Shown here: positions 1-8,968 of the stretch, piece by piece | How the letters are laid out: the number at the start of each line of letters is the position of its first letter | Numbering within the stretch: the stretch's first letter is position 1 | From: Planctomycetaceae bacterium | GTDB lineage: Bacteria > Planctomycetota > Planctomycetia > Pirellulales > Lacipirellulaceae | Direction: 5' to 3' | Length of the DNA stretch: 64,000 nt | NCBI GenBank assembly: GCA_003233055.1 | Contig: QIKP01000048.1 | Coordinates: forward strand, 1-64,000 | Notes under the pieces: model-generated | The model's input: the letters and a program-made list of their open reading frames with translations, nothing else | Database searches by the model: none | Told to the model about the DNA's origin: nothing | Made by a program: the position numbers and the translations under genes

Positions 1-61
1 GTGGATCGCGTTCGCGGGACGGTCTTTAGACCTTGGTCAAGGAGAGGGGTAAGGGGGAGCT

Positions 62-1060
62 ATGTACGAATCAGTCGTCGGCCTACTAGGCCATTGGGGA
101 ATCGTAGGTTGGGGATCGGGAGGAGCCTACGGGATCCCTCAGACCTTGGCGCTCGCGTCGATTGCGCTGATCGGATATTTGTTCGGCAAGCGAACCCGCC
201 AGCCGGTTCTCACACTTCCTCCGGCCGCGCCGAAGGAACTCCACCGAGCGGCCCGCGTTGCCAAGCAACTTGAAGACACGATCGACTTGCTCCGGCGCAG
301 CCTTGCACAGCATCGGACGCATGTCACCCGCTTCCAAACGAAGTTAAGCGAGGTGGCTGATTGCCGCTCGGACGAGGTGATGACGCTCCTTTCGGAAGAA
401 GCCGAAATGGTGGTCGCGCCGACCCTGCGTCTCGCCATGCAGCTCTCCCATGCTTACGACGAGTTGCGTCAGCAGTCGCAGTCTCTTGCAAACTTTACCG
501 AAGGCCGCACCGACCCGATCACCGGCCTAGGCAATGCGATCGCGTTGGAAGAACAGATGGAGCTGCTATTGGCCGAATCGGGTGAGTCGGGCCCCAGCGC
601 TTCGATCGCGCTGGTGAGTGTCGATCTTCCCAAAGAGGCACACCCTCACAGCGAAGCCCATCGTGACTTTGTGAAGTCGATCGCCGGAGAAATCGAGCTT
701 TCTGTCCGAGAGAACGATTATCTTGCCCGACTGGGTGGCGCGGAATTTGCCATTCTCATGCCGAAGACGACTTTGACTGGCGCGAGGATATTTGGGAAAA
801 GGCTGCGGCGGCGTCTGGAAGAACAACTCCACATGACCGTCAGTTGTGGACTTTCAGAAACCCTGGCGGAGGACACCCCCCAGGCAGTCCTCTCCAGAGC
901 CGACTCGGCGCTTTATAGCGCCAGGGCGACGGGGCAGGGGGCGCAGTTCCTGCACAACGGCCACCGAATCCAGGCCGATGAGGCGATTCTCCCTACGGGT
1001 GAGTTGGGCTCGGCACCAGAAGAGCAGGTCCCCGAAGAGCAGCCGCTGGCCAGTGTCTGA
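62..1060 (+). CDS. GGDEF-domain protein with degenerate active site
   Basis: A 332-aa protein with one N-terminal membrane segment (about residues 26-42), a helical middle region (about 60-155) and a C-terminal GGDEF domain (about 160-310). The active-site motif reads GGAEF (residues 225-229) instead of GG(D/E)EF, while the inhibitory I-site RxxD (R216-D219) is intact at the usual spacing. In diguanylate cyclases the third residue of the motif takes part in metal and substrate handling, so catalysis is doubtful and a c-di-GMP-binding or receptor role is possible; that is inference. A purine-rich stretch just before the ATG is a plausible ribosome binding site. The gene stands alone, followed by 550 bp of intergenic DNA. 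Confidence 0.85.
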   Translation: MYESVVGLLGHWGIVGWGSGGAYGIPQTLALASIALIGYLFGKRTRQPVLTLPPAAPKELHRAARVAKQLEDTIDLLRRSLAQHRTHVTRFQTKLSEVADCRSDEVMTLLSEEAEMVVAPTLRLAMQLSHAYDELRQQSQSLANFTEGRTDPITGLGNAIALEEQMELLLAESGESGPSASIALVSVDLPKEAHPHSEAHRDFVKSIAGEIELSVRENDYLARLGGAEFAILMPKTTLTGARIFGKRLRRRLEEQLHMTVSCGLSETLAEDTPQAVLSRADSALYSARATGQGAQFLHNGHRIQADEAILPTGELGSAPEEQVPEEQPLASV

Positions 1061-1610
1061 TTCTTTCGTAACCGTTCACGGAAGCCGAGGCAGAAAAACC
1101 ACGAATTGCGCGAATCCTACGAATACAGGAAGAATGGCGTGAAATGCTTGGTTTCCCCTCTTTCTGCAATGTCCTTGGTCAACGATTCGTCGGATTCGTA
1201 AGATTCTGGTTGCTTCTTCCGACGGTGAACGGTTACGATCTTTCGGCCCAAAGCCGAATGGGGTGGTGAAAACCGGTCCTGCGGGCCGCTTCCTTTCCAG
1301 ATCGCTCCGGATCGCTCCGATACAGGGGCCCCTCGACATGGGCCTCTCGCGAAGGGGAGGGAGCGCTTGCCCAGCCGGCATGAGGGGAAGAGCCGATTCA
1401 CCACTGCTCCCAAAAAAGTGGGGTCCTTTGTTGACCCGAACGGGGGCAATTCTTTACCATGGTCAGTAGGCGTGAAGGGCGGGAACCCTGGAGCCCTCCT
1501 GGCCCGGCTCCTTCCCGCCTCTCCCCCCGATCGATTGAAGGGCCCCGAGCCTCTTGGGACCGCCTCGCTAGAGCCGCGACTATTCACTGATATCCGAAAA
1601 GGAGTGACCG
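1061..1610. other. Intergenic region with a large inverted-repeat element
   Basis: This 550-bp stretch shows no convincing gene. Its left part is an imperfect long inverted repeat with arms starting at 1068 and ending at 1236 (listed separately). The remainder is GC-rich with short local hairpins such as the GAGCC/GGCTC pairing near 1490-1520, and I could not assign it a function. Confidence 0.6.
1068..1236. repeat. Imperfect inverted-repeat element with GTAACCGTTCAC ends
   Basis: The terminal 12-mers 1068-1079 (GTAACCGTTCAC) and 1225-1236 (GTGAACGGTTAC) are exact reverse complements. Inside them, AACCACGAAT...GCGAATCCTACGAAT (1097-1124) pairs imperfectly with ATTCGTCGG-ATTCGTAAG-ATTCTGGTT (1185-1211). 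The element would fold into one long imperfect hairpin. Related half or full copies are at 2203, 23980-24087, 29395-29664 and 33652-33704, always between genes, which suggests a small non-coding dispersed repeat family. Confidence 0.7.
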
Positions 1611-1934
1611 ATGCCGCTTTTTGAAGTGGAGACTGACAATCATATTATCATCACCTGGGCCAGCGATGCTGACGCCGCAACGGCTGTTGTCGTCGACGCC
1701 TATCCCGCGGAGAGCATTATCCGCATGACGAAGCGACCCCGAGATACATGGGTCATTTCTAAAGGGGCGCTCGGCATTGCCGAGGATGTCGACATCTGTC
1801 ACACGGCCCGTGACTGTCTGAGCAAATCGTCCGGCGACAAAGTCCACGCCATCCGACTCTACATGCACGAAACGGGCGTCGACCTCGACCAAGCCCGCAA
1901 GGTGATCGAGTCGAACATGGTATTGGGCTGGTAG
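1611..1934 (+). CDS. Small protein with L7/L12 C-terminal-like motif
   Basis: A 107-aa protein of unknown function preceded by an AAAAGGAG ribosome binding site (GATATCCGAAAAGGAGTGACCG then ATG split here as AAAAGGAG, 7 nt before the start). The last third (roughly residues 75-102) contains KVHAIRLYMHETGVDLDQA, which matches the pattern of the ribosomal protein L7/L12 C-terminal domain (Kxx-I-Kxx-RE-TG-x-L-x-EAK). The N-terminal half is beta-rich by appearance. Stand-alone proteins with this motif exist in bacteria but their role is not known to me. The gene is followed by a palindrome that could act as terminator. Confidence 0.75.
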   Translation: MPLFEVETDNHIIITWASDADAATAVVVDAYPAESIIRMTKRPRDTWVISKGALGIAEDVDICHTARDCLSKSSGDKVHAIRLYMHETGVDLDQARKVIESNMVLGW

Positions 1935-2497
1935 CCCTTCACGGCCGGAAGAAGAAGCCCCGACCAAGCGTAGCCCCGACCAAGCTTGGTCGGGGTTGCG
2001 GCTCGATCGCGTCGTCGCGTGCGGATGCTTTGTCTTCATCCATTATCTCGACGGGTCCATCCCCTCGACGGACTCTTCCGCATCAAGCAAATGCAAGTCG
2101 TAAGTCGCCGCCAGCCTCCGCCACCCGCAAACGACCCACAGCCCGGCAAGCGAGGTGAAGAGCAAGATCGAGAGAAGCAGAACCCTAGAAGGGCTCTTAT
2201 CGGTAACGGTTCACAGCCTGTAAGTTGGGCTTCTAGCCCGACGATTTTCCCCCGACGCTGCCGTAGCCCTGACAAACTTGGTCTCTATCGATTAGGCGCT
2301 GATGAGCGTTCCCCTCTGGTCGGACACGCCTGCCGCTGAAGCGGCATCGCCAGGGCCCCTCAAGAGTCGGTGGGGTCGCGGATCCCCTCCGCCACGCCAC
2401 CCAGGTTTCCCCGGGTGGCTTGCGGACGATGGCTACAGAAAACACGAAAGGCCGATTGGATGTCTCGTCTGCTTGTGCAGGTCATCGGGTCGAACGA
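1935..2497. other. Intergenic region without recognisable gene
   Basis: Between the small protein gene and the 3' end of the HU-like gene. It holds a 22-bp perfect palindrome (1974-1995) and one isolated half-site of the dispersed repeat, GTAACGGTTCAC at 2203-2214 (one mismatch to the ends of the element at 1068). Nothing else was recognised. Confidence 0.6.
1974..1995. repeat. 22-bp palindrome (CCCCGACCAAG type), possible terminator
   Basis: CCCCGACCAAG is followed directly by its reverse complement CTTGGTCGGGG. Wobble pairs extend the stem to about 1971. A partial direct copy of the left arm, GCCCCGACCAAGC, sits at 1958-1970. The same palindrome, longer and perfect, recurs at 8969-9002. 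It lies about 40 bp after the stop of the upstream gene, which suits a terminator, but no T-run follows. Confidence 0.7.
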
Positions 2498-2836
2498 CTA
2501 GACCATGTCCTTCAAGCCTTTGAGCGGCAGGATCTTTACTACATTCCTGGCAGGCTTCGCTTTGAAGATGCACTCTTCTTGCGTGAAGGGGTTGATACCT
2601 TTACGAGCCTTCGTGGCGGGCTTACGAACTACTTTGATCTTCGAGAGGCCAGGAATCGTGAAGACCCCTGGGCCGCGAGGCTTCAGGTTCTTACCGATGA
2701 GCGCCGAGAGTTCTTCAAACAGGCACGCGACCTCTTTCTTGGTAAAGCCGGTCGATTCGGAAAGCGATGCAAGGATCTCGGACTTGGTCATCGGTTTCTT
2801 AGCGGCAGTCTTTTTCGCGGTCTTCTTCTTGGCCAT
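2498..2836 (-). CDS. HU/IHF-family DNA-binding protein
   Basis: A 112-aa nucleoid-type protein. After a basic N-terminal tail of repeated K-K-T-A-A-K units (residues 2-15) comes a HU fold: TKSEILASLSESTGFTKKEV at the helical dimer body and a beta-arm region containing GPGVFTIPGLSKIKVVRKPA and the following KARKGINPFTQEE, close to the usual arm signature. HU proteins bind and bend DNA without strict sequence specificity. The lysine and alanine rich tail resembles those found in planctomycete and actinobacterial HU variants. AGAAGGAACTACCG immediately before the ATG (on the minus strand) is a good ribosome binding site. Confidence 0.9.
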   Translation of the reverse strand: MAKKKTAKKTAAKKPMTKSEILASLSESTGFTKKEVACLFEELSALIGKNLKPRGPGVFTIPGLSKIKVVRKPATKARKGINPFTQEECIFKAKPARNVVKILPLKGLKDMV

Positions 2837-3062
2837 CGGTAGTTCCTTCTAGTGAGGTAACGGGTGAGTTGGAAAGGCCATAGTAGAGTTTCCAGCCCCT
2901 AGGCCGTCAACCGGAGTCTTTGCCTGTTCGTTACAAAGGGCCATTCAGAGAGAGGCCCTGCGCCAGTCGCAATCAGAGCGAACCGCAACCGAGGCGGCCC
3001 ATTCTCGCGACAGGGCGACCAGCCAAGCCGCCGAAAAAAGCTCTTTTCCCTGGAAATCGCGG

Positions 3063-4628
3063 CTATTCGAGCCTTTTCAGCGCTCGATCGATCCGCGAGA
3101 GCGACCGTTCTTTGCCAAGAATGGCAAGCGTCTCGAACATGCCGAACCCGACTCCCTTGCCGGTGACCGCCACGCGCAACGCGTGGATAATTTGACCGAT
3201 TTTAATCCCCTCCGTTTCGACAAATGCATGCAATCCTTTTTCGAGCGACTCGACATCCATGCGATCGGCATCCGCCAGTTGCCCGCGGTATTTCGTGAGC
3301 AGTTCTTTCGCCTCAGGCGGTTTGCGAAGCCTTTTTTGGAACGGCTTTTCGTCAAACTCCAACTGCTCGTCCGGCGTAAAAAAATCAGCGAATTCAAGGA
3401 TGTCGCCCGTTACCGTGAGCCGGTCACCGGCTGCTACCACGATTCGTGTCACGTAGTCAGCCCTATCGCAGGGAGGTGGATCGGGAAGGAGCTTTGCCTG
3501 CTGGAGAACACCAACACATTGCGCCACCTTTTGCTTGATCGGCATTGCGTTGAACGTCCGCTGCTGGAACGCGAGTAGCTTTTGCGCATCGAAGCTAGCT
3601 GGTGCAAGGTTGACCCGTTCAAGAGAGAAGTGCTCGATCATCGCGTCGCGGGAGAAGTCTTCCGTCGAATCGTCGAGCGACCAACCAAGGAGCACCAAGT
3701 AGTTCAAGAGGGCGTCGGGATGAAAACCGACTTGCTCGTAGAAATCGACGATCACCGGGCTAAAGGTCTCGGCGCTGGTTTCCAAGCCGAGACGCTCGGC
3801 GATGGTGCGGCCTCGCTGATGGAGGGTGGCGAACTCACGGTTTTTTAAATACTTATCGAGCTTCCGTTTGCTGAGTTTGTTTTTGCTTCCCGGCTCGGCA
3901 ACGAAAGGGAGGTGGGCGAATTGCGGCAGCGTGTAACCAAGCTGTTGCGCGATGAAAATTTGTCGCGGTGTGTTGGAGAGATGCTCTTCGGCACGGATGA
4001 CGTGACTGATTCGCATGGCGTGGTCGTCGACCACGGTCGCCAAGTGGTAGAGGCACGAGCCATCCGCGCGCTGGATGACGTGGTCCTGTTCGCGTGCCCA
4101 ATCAAACTTCACTTGGCCCCGAACTAAGTCGTCGATCACCAGCGTTCCTTCGTCGGGCATCGCCAGCCGAACCACGCCCTTGCGCCCCTCGGCCTCCAAC
4201 GCCTTCGCGTCGGCATCGGTGTTGGCTCGCCACTGGCGGCTGTAACGGTAGGGCGATCCGGAAGTTTGCGCCGCCTCGCGTTCGGCTTGCAGCTCCTCCG
4301 GACGAGCGAAGTCGCGGTACGCGGCCCCGACCTCCAACAGCCGATCGACAGCCGCTTGGTATTTTTCGCCGCGCTGCGACTGATAATAGGGCCCATGGGG
4401 TCCGCCGACATCGGGCCCTTCGTCCCAATCGAGCCCCAGCCACCGAAACCCATGGAGGATCGGCTCGAGCGCTTCGGCCACATTGCGAGTCTGGTCCGTA
4501 TCGTCAATGCGCAAAACAAACTGCCCCCCGTGGCTCCTGGCAAAGAGCCAATTGAACAGGGCCGTGCGGACGCCACCAATGTGGAGAAAGCCGGTCGGAC
4601 TCGGCGCGAATCGTGTGCGAATGGTCAT
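3063..4628 (-). CDS. gltX: Glutamyl-tRNA synthetase
   Basis: A 521-aa class I aminoacyl-tRNA synthetase that charges tRNA with glutamate. The N-terminus shows RFAPSPTGFLHIGGVRTALF, containing the HIGH-type motif as HIGG, and the KMSKS-type loop appears as KNKLSKRKLDKY near residues 255-265. LRIDDTDQTR is the typical glutamate/ATP-binding stretch. Length is normal for GltX (about 470-520). The C-terminal anticodon-binding part is intact to the stop. It may charge tRNA-Gln too if no GlnRS is present; this cannot be told from the window. Confidence 0.97.
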   Translation of the reverse strand: MTIRTRFAPSPTGFLHIGGVRTALFNWLFARSHGGQFVLRIDDTDQTRNVAEALEPILHGFRWLGLDWDEGPDVGGPHGPYYQSQRGEKYQAAVDRLLEVGAAYRDFARPEELQAEREAAQTSGSPYRYSRQWRANTDADAKALEAEGRKGVVRLAMPDEGTLVIDDLVRGQVKFDWAREQDHVIQRADGSCLYHLATVVDDHAMRISHVIRAEEHLSNTPRQIFIAQQLGYTLPQFAHLPFVAEPGSKNKLSKRKLDKYLKNREFATLHQRGRTIAERLGLETSAETFSPVIVDFYEQVGFHPDALLNYLVLLGWSLDDSTEDFSRDAMIEHFSLERVNLAPASFDAQKLLAFQQRTFNAMPIKQKVAQCVGVLQQAKLLPDPPPCDRADYVTRIVVAAGDRLTVTGDILEFADFFTPDEQLEFDEKPFQKRLRKPPEAKELLTKYRGQLADADRMDVESLEKGLHAFVETEGIKIGQIIHALRVAVTGKGVGFGMFETLAILGKERSLSRIDRALKRLE

Positions 4629-4704
4629 GGGGGTAGTGTAGCCGTCACTCGCTCGATCGGTCCAGCGTTAGCGTCCGGAGTTTTGCCCGGTGCACCTGGA
4701 GCCC

Positions 4705-5877
4705 CTACGCGGCCCGGCGTCCCGACTTTTGCTTTCGGAGGCGTTTGCGTTCCGACTTGCTTAGCTTTCGGGGATCCGATTTCTCGCCATACGGATCGTC
4801 CCCCCCCTCCGAGCCATCGGTCCACTGGATCGTGGCAGGGGCTGGTTTTTCGAGTGGGGCCCGTTTGTTCTTTTTGGGCGGAGGCGTGACGGCGGGAGTC
4901 GTCTCTCTCTGGTCTCTCTTGGAAGTGGCTCTCTTGGAAGAACTCGAAGCGATGGAAGAACTTGGCAAGCTCGAGGCGGGGCTCGTTCGCAGGCTCGGTG
5001 CCGGCTTGCTTTCGACAGTACGAGATTTCTGCGGCCGGGAAGCGACCCCTCCTGCGACATCGCGCCGAAGAAACCGAGCGTAGGCCAGGAGCGTGGCGAC
5101 CGCCAGAACATTTCCTGTGAGGAACGTGGCGTGGGTCGCGGTCGCTGCGAAGTCGGCCGCTACAGGGAGCCAACCAAAATAGCTTGCGAGGCCCACTCCG
5201 TAGGCTGCGGAGGTCGCGAGGAAGATCGCCAGGGCGAGCCGGCTTTCTTTCACGTCCAGAAGCACTCGCACTCCCACCCAGCCACCCAAAAGGACTCCCC
5301 CTGCCAGCCACCATTCCGCCCCACCTGACAGGAACGAGACACCGACAAGATGACTTGCGGCGGCAGCAAGCTGCGTGTGGAGAGAGGTCGCCGCATCGAT
5401 GCTTAGAAAAATGCCTGCGACGATGGCACCGTGCCAAAGACGGTAGCGACCTCGATAGTCGTCGACTCGCCGACGACGGACGGTCAGTACCATCGCAGCG
5501 AGGAACGCGACCGCAAGCATCGAAGCCGACGCCATCCAACTCCCAAGCGATCCGGCACCTGTCAGGTTGATTAGCTGGGAGAGACTCCCACCGAGCGCAG
5601 GGTTGAGGGTCGATTGCTCGACATGGAGCGCGACAAGGCCAGCAATGGCGGCAATACCCGCCAAGCCGACACCGACGGGGACCAGCACGTGGCTCGGAAA
5701 GTGGCGATTGGCGAGGAGGTCGCCGAGACTTCCCGCCTCCAACGCATACCGGCGACGCTCGCTCGGTTCCTGCGAGGCGCTGCTCGAGGGGGTGGCATCC
5801 TGGCGATCCGAGGCACCGCGAGCCTCTTCTTGTAACATGCGTCGGCGGCGGCCGTCGCGAGCATTCGCTCCACTCAT
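4705..5877 (-). CDS. Predicted polytopic membrane protein, unknown
   Basis: A 390-aa protein when started at the ATG giving MSGANARDGRRRRML; an in-frame ATG at 5937 would add 20 residues. A basic, low-complexity N-terminus of about 55 residues is followed by about seven hydrophobic segments between roughly residues 65 and 265, including a WLAGGVLLGGWVGVRVLL segment. The last 130 residues are hydrophilic, rich in Ser, Pro, Lys and Arg, ending in a strongly basic KSERKRLRKQKSGRRAA tail, so this part is probably cytoplasmic and might contact nucleic acid or ribosomes; that is speculation. No family recognised. Confidence 0.65.
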   Translation of the reverse strand: MSGANARDGRRRRMLQEEARGASDRQDATPSSSASQEPSERRRYALEAGSLGDLLANRHFPSHVLVPVGVGLAGIAAIAGLVALHVEQSTLNPALGGSLSQLINLTGAGSLGSWMASASMLAVAFLAAMVLTVRRRRVDDYRGRYRLWHGAIVAGIFLSIDAATSLHTQLAAAASHLVGVSFLSGGAEWWLAGGVLLGGWVGVRVLLDVKESRLALAIFLATSAAYGVGLASYFGWLPVAADFAATATHATFLTGNVLAVATLLAYARFLRRDVAGGVASRPQKSRTVESKPAPSLRTSPASSLPSSSIASSSSKRATSKRDQRETTPAVTPPPKKNKRAPLEKPAPATIQWTDGSEGGDDPYGEKSDPRKLSKSERKRLRKQKSGRRAA

Positions 5878-6351
5878 TGGGTCTTCCTGACTCCGAGGTG
5901 GGATGGGGGCGGCCAGGCCTACTTCCTTAGGCCTCAAGTACCTGGCTGGCCGTTTGTCGTCTGGTTGGCCCGGGCTCTTGGTTGGCCCTGACTTCTGCGC
6001 CTGGTGTAACTACGATTTCGGCAAGAGCATTGCCACTCGATGACCCGACTCGCTCCAGGTCTTGTTGCACCGGTCGTAATGGGTAGGCAATCGGTAACGA
6101 TTAAGAAGCCGAGGGAGCCCCTTCGCCTTGGTAGCGGAATAATCGTGCCACTCCAACCTAGGAGCTGGTCGCTGCCTCGTTTCTAGGAAATTCCAGCGGA
6201 AGGAGCAGGATCGATAACCTACGGTTAGGTGGAAAATGCGGCGATGACACACGATTCCGAAATGCCGGTTCCGAAACGTCCTTGATGATGTTCCTACGAC
6301 GCTACCGCAGGCGATCGACCCTTCCCCTAAAGCCTAACACCTCCGACTGCC
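5878..6351. other. Divergent intergenic region, nothing recognised
   Basis: 474 bp between two divergently transcribed genes (a membrane protein and the HD-PAS-GGDEF gene), so promoters for both should lie here. I see no clear promoter match, hairpin or gene. A GGTAACGATT stretch near 6090 weakly resembles the end of the dispersed repeat seen elsewhere. Confidence 0.5.
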
Positions 6352-8610
6352 ATGCCCTCGTCTCCCTTAACTGCGTCGCTCGATCCCGTCTCTTCCGACG
6401 CGAGCCTTCCGTCCACGCCTCCTGCCGAAACCGCTGCGCCCCCTCAGCCCCGCGAATCTTCTCCAGCTGTGGCACGAGAGCTGGAGCGGCTCAGCCAAGC
6501 GGCCGTCGTGGATGGCCTGATCGAAGGGACCGATAATGCGCAGGCCGACCGATTTCGGAAACAATCGATCCGTGCCCGGCTTGGGTCGGCAGCAGGTCTG
6601 TTTACCGCACTCCGATGCAAGCACCCGGCGACCGCCGATCATTGCCTTCGGGTAGCGCTATTGGGTAGTGGGTGGGCGACCGCGGCCCAACTTTCGGAAG
6701 AAGATCGCGATACGTTAGAAATTGCCGCCCTGTTGCACGATCTGGGAAAAATCGGGGTCTCCGATAGCATCCTTTCCAAGCCAGGCCGGTTGTCCACGGA
6801 TGAAAAACGGGCCATGGCCCGTCATCGCCAACTGGCAGGAGAGATGCTCACCGCCAGCGGGGCACCCCGGGAAGTTATCGATACGGTCCTCACCGCGTCC
6901 GCATGGTTTGATGGTTCGCAAACCGACCTACCGCTTCAGGGTAACCAAATTCCTCGCGCAGCGCGCATGCTGGCCATCCTCGACGCCTTCGACGCGATGC
7001 TTACCGACCACGTCTATCGACCGGCAAAATCTCGGGAGCGTGCCCTCGCCGAGTTGTTCGATTACGCCGGCAAGCAATTCGATCCGGAGTTGGTCCGAGA
7101 GTTTACCGATTTGATTTCTCGTGACCAACGAATGCTCACCGACCAAGTCGCCAGCCGTTGGCTCACGCAACTCCAAAGCGACCAGTCGCAAGATTGGGCG
7201 CCCGCGATCGGTTCCACCGACGAGAAGACGCCGATCGGTCGAAAACCGACCCACGATAATTTTTTGTTCGAGCAAAAACTGGTCGACAACATGCACGATG
7301 GGGTAATCTTTGTCGACGCCCAGCGCCATATCTTCCTCTGGAACACCGGCGTGGAACGGCTCACCGGTATCGCAGGAGGGGCCGCCTGCGGCACCATTCT
7401 GGAACCAAGCCTGCTCCAAATGTCGACCGCCGACGGCGCGCTTGTCCCCGATACCGATTGTCCGATTGCCAAGGGAATCCAGTCAGGGATGCAAACGATG
7501 ATCCGGCTAGGAGTTCTTGGTCGGAGCGGACGGCATGTGACCATCGACATGCATGTGATCCCTGTCCATCACGAAGGAAGTCCTTGCGGAGCGACCGTGC
7601 TGCTCCACGATGCCTCCAGCGAAACTTCGCTCGAAGCAAAATGCCAAGCACTCCACGCTGAAATGACCAAGGACCCGATGACACAGATCGCCAATCGGGC
7701 CGAATTTGACCGCATGCTTGCCCTCTTCATCGAAGCCCATCTCGAAACCGATCTTGCTTGTAGTCTCATCATGGCCGACATCGACCACTTCAAGCACATT
7801 AACGACACGTTTGGCCATCAGGCAGGCGACGACGCGATTGTCTCGTTTGCATCCCTGCTCAAATCGATGTGCCGGTCTGGCGACTTGGTTGCCCGCTACG
7901 GTGGCGAGGAATTTGCCATCCTTTGTGCCGACTGCAACAACGCCACGGCAGCGGCTCGCGCCGAGCAAATGAGAAAGAAAATCAGCGAAACCCCGCTGGA
8001 AAAAATATCAAATCATACCCTTACCGCCAGTTTCGGCGTCACGGAACTCCAGACAGGCGATACGCCCGAGACGATGCTCCGACGCTCCGACCGCGCTCTG
8101 CTCCAAGCCAAAGACCAAGGACGCAACCAGATTGTTCAACTCGGGAACGGAATGATCGAAGAGGAACCGAAGAAACGCTGGTTCGGACGAACCTCTTGGA
8201 AAGGGAGCGCGCTCATCGACACGCAGCTCACCACCAATGTCCCCATCGAAATGGCCATCGAGAAACTTCGAGGCTTCATCTCCGATCGGAATGCCCGAAT
8301 CCTTCGCGTGACCGAAGATCAAGTCCGACTCGAAGTCACCGAAAATGCCACACCCGATAAAAAAAGGAAATGCCAACCGGTAACCTTCGTCATCGAAATC
8401 CAATTCGACCAGCAACATGAGTCGAAAGCCAACACCGCTGGACTCGCCTCGGGCCAGTACGTCTACACTACCGCGGAAGTCAAAATTCGCCCCAAACGCC
8501 AACGCGATGGACGAAAGGGGAAGGTGGCCGAACGAGCCCGGCTATTGCTCGGAAGCCTCAAGTCGTACCTCATGGCAAAAGAATCGACCGTAGAAAAAAT
8601 CGTCGACTAA
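6352..8610 (+). CDS. HD, PAS and GGDEF domain signalling protein
   Basis: A 752-aa cytoplasmic signalling protein. An HD domain (about residues 80-240) keeps the metal-binding HD pair (H129-D130 in LLHDLGKIG) but where HD-GYP phosphodiesterases have HHE and GYP it reads SAWFDGSQTDLPLQG, so it is a degenerate HD-GYP. A PAS sensor domain follows (about 320-425, starting HDGVIFVDAQ). The GGDEF domain (about 450-600) has an intact GGEEF (517-521) and an I-site RxxD (R508-D511), so it should be an active, product-inhibited diguanylate cyclase. A C-terminal region of about 140 residues is unrecognised. No membrane segment is seen. Confidence 0.9.
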   Translation: MPSSPLTASLDPVSSDASLPSTPPAETAAPPQPRESSPAVARELERLSQAAVVDGLIEGTDNAQADRFRKQSIRARLGSAAGLFTALRCKHPATADHCLRVALLGSGWATAAQLSEEDRDTLEIAALLHDLGKIGVSDSILSKPGRLSTDEKRAMARHRQLAGEMLTASGAPREVIDTVLTASAWFDGSQTDLPLQGNQIPRAARMLAILDAFDAMLTDHVYRPAKSRERALAELFDYAGKQFDPELVREFTDLISRDQRMLTDQVASRWLTQLQSDQSQDWAPAIGSTDEKTPIGRKPTHDNFLFEQKLVDNMHDGVIFVDAQRHIFLWNTGVERLTGIAGGAACGTILEPSLLQMSTADGALVPDTDCPIAKGIQSGMQTMIRLGVLGRSGRHVTIDMHVIPVHHEGSPCGATVLLHDASSETSLEAKCQALHAEMTKDPMTQIANRAEFDRMLALFIEAHLETDLACSLIMADIDHFKHINDTFGHQAGDDAIVSFASLLKSMCRSGDLVARYGGEEFAILCADCNNATAAARAEQMRKKISETPLEKISNHTLTASFGVTELQTGDTPETMLRRSDRALLQAKDQGRNQIVQLGNGMIEEEPKKRWFGRTSWKGSALIDTQLTTNVPIEMAIEKLRGFISDRNARILRVTEDQVRLEVTENATPDKKRKCQPVTFVIEIQFDQQHESKANTAGLASGQYVYTTAEVKIRPKRQRDGRKGKVAERARLLLGSLKSYLMAKESTVEKIVD

Positions 8611-8655
8611 TTCCTTGCCCTCTTTCTTCGCCCCCCCTAAAAAAGCAGTAACACG

Positions 8656-8910
8656 ATGACTCCCAACAACACCTCAGCAACGGTCGGGGCCCGCCGCACG
8701 TCCGGGCCGGTCGTTCTCGACGAAGCCTTTGCCGACCTGCCAGAAGTCGGCCGCCGAGTCGATCGCCCCAACGGAACAACCATCGAACGCGACTACGCTG
8801 CCGAAAGCCGTCAGATGATTGCGCAAATCGGCCAGCAACTCCAATCGATCGAGCGGCAACGGGCTCGACTGGTCAGCCTACTCGAAGAACTCGACATCCC
8901 GAGCCGCTAG
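8656..8910 (+). CDS. Small coiled-coil protein downstream of GGDEF gene
   Basis: An 84-aa protein starting 45 bp after the HD-PAS-GGDEF gene on the same strand, so probably cotranscribed. The N-terminal half is polar; residues about 50-80 form a likely amphipathic helix with a heptad-like pattern (MIAQIGQQLQSIERQRARL). No family recognised. Its position suggests a partner or regulator of the upstream protein, which is inference only. The opposite strand also carries a short reading frame here, but the plus-strand frame has the better context. Confidence 0.55.
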   Translation: MTPNNTSATVGARRTSGPVVLDEAFADLPEVGRRVDRPNGTTIERDYAAESRQMIAQIGQQLQSIERQRARLVSLLEELDIPSR

Positions 8911-8968
8911 AGCCTCTCACGATGGCAACGCGTCGCCATCGCTTTCACCGTGGGAAGAAGGAAGCGAA

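Noticed and set aside
1117-1587. 156-aa open frame on the minus strand
   Set aside because: Covers the inverted-repeat element and GC-rich DNA; no protein-like composition or ribosome binding site.
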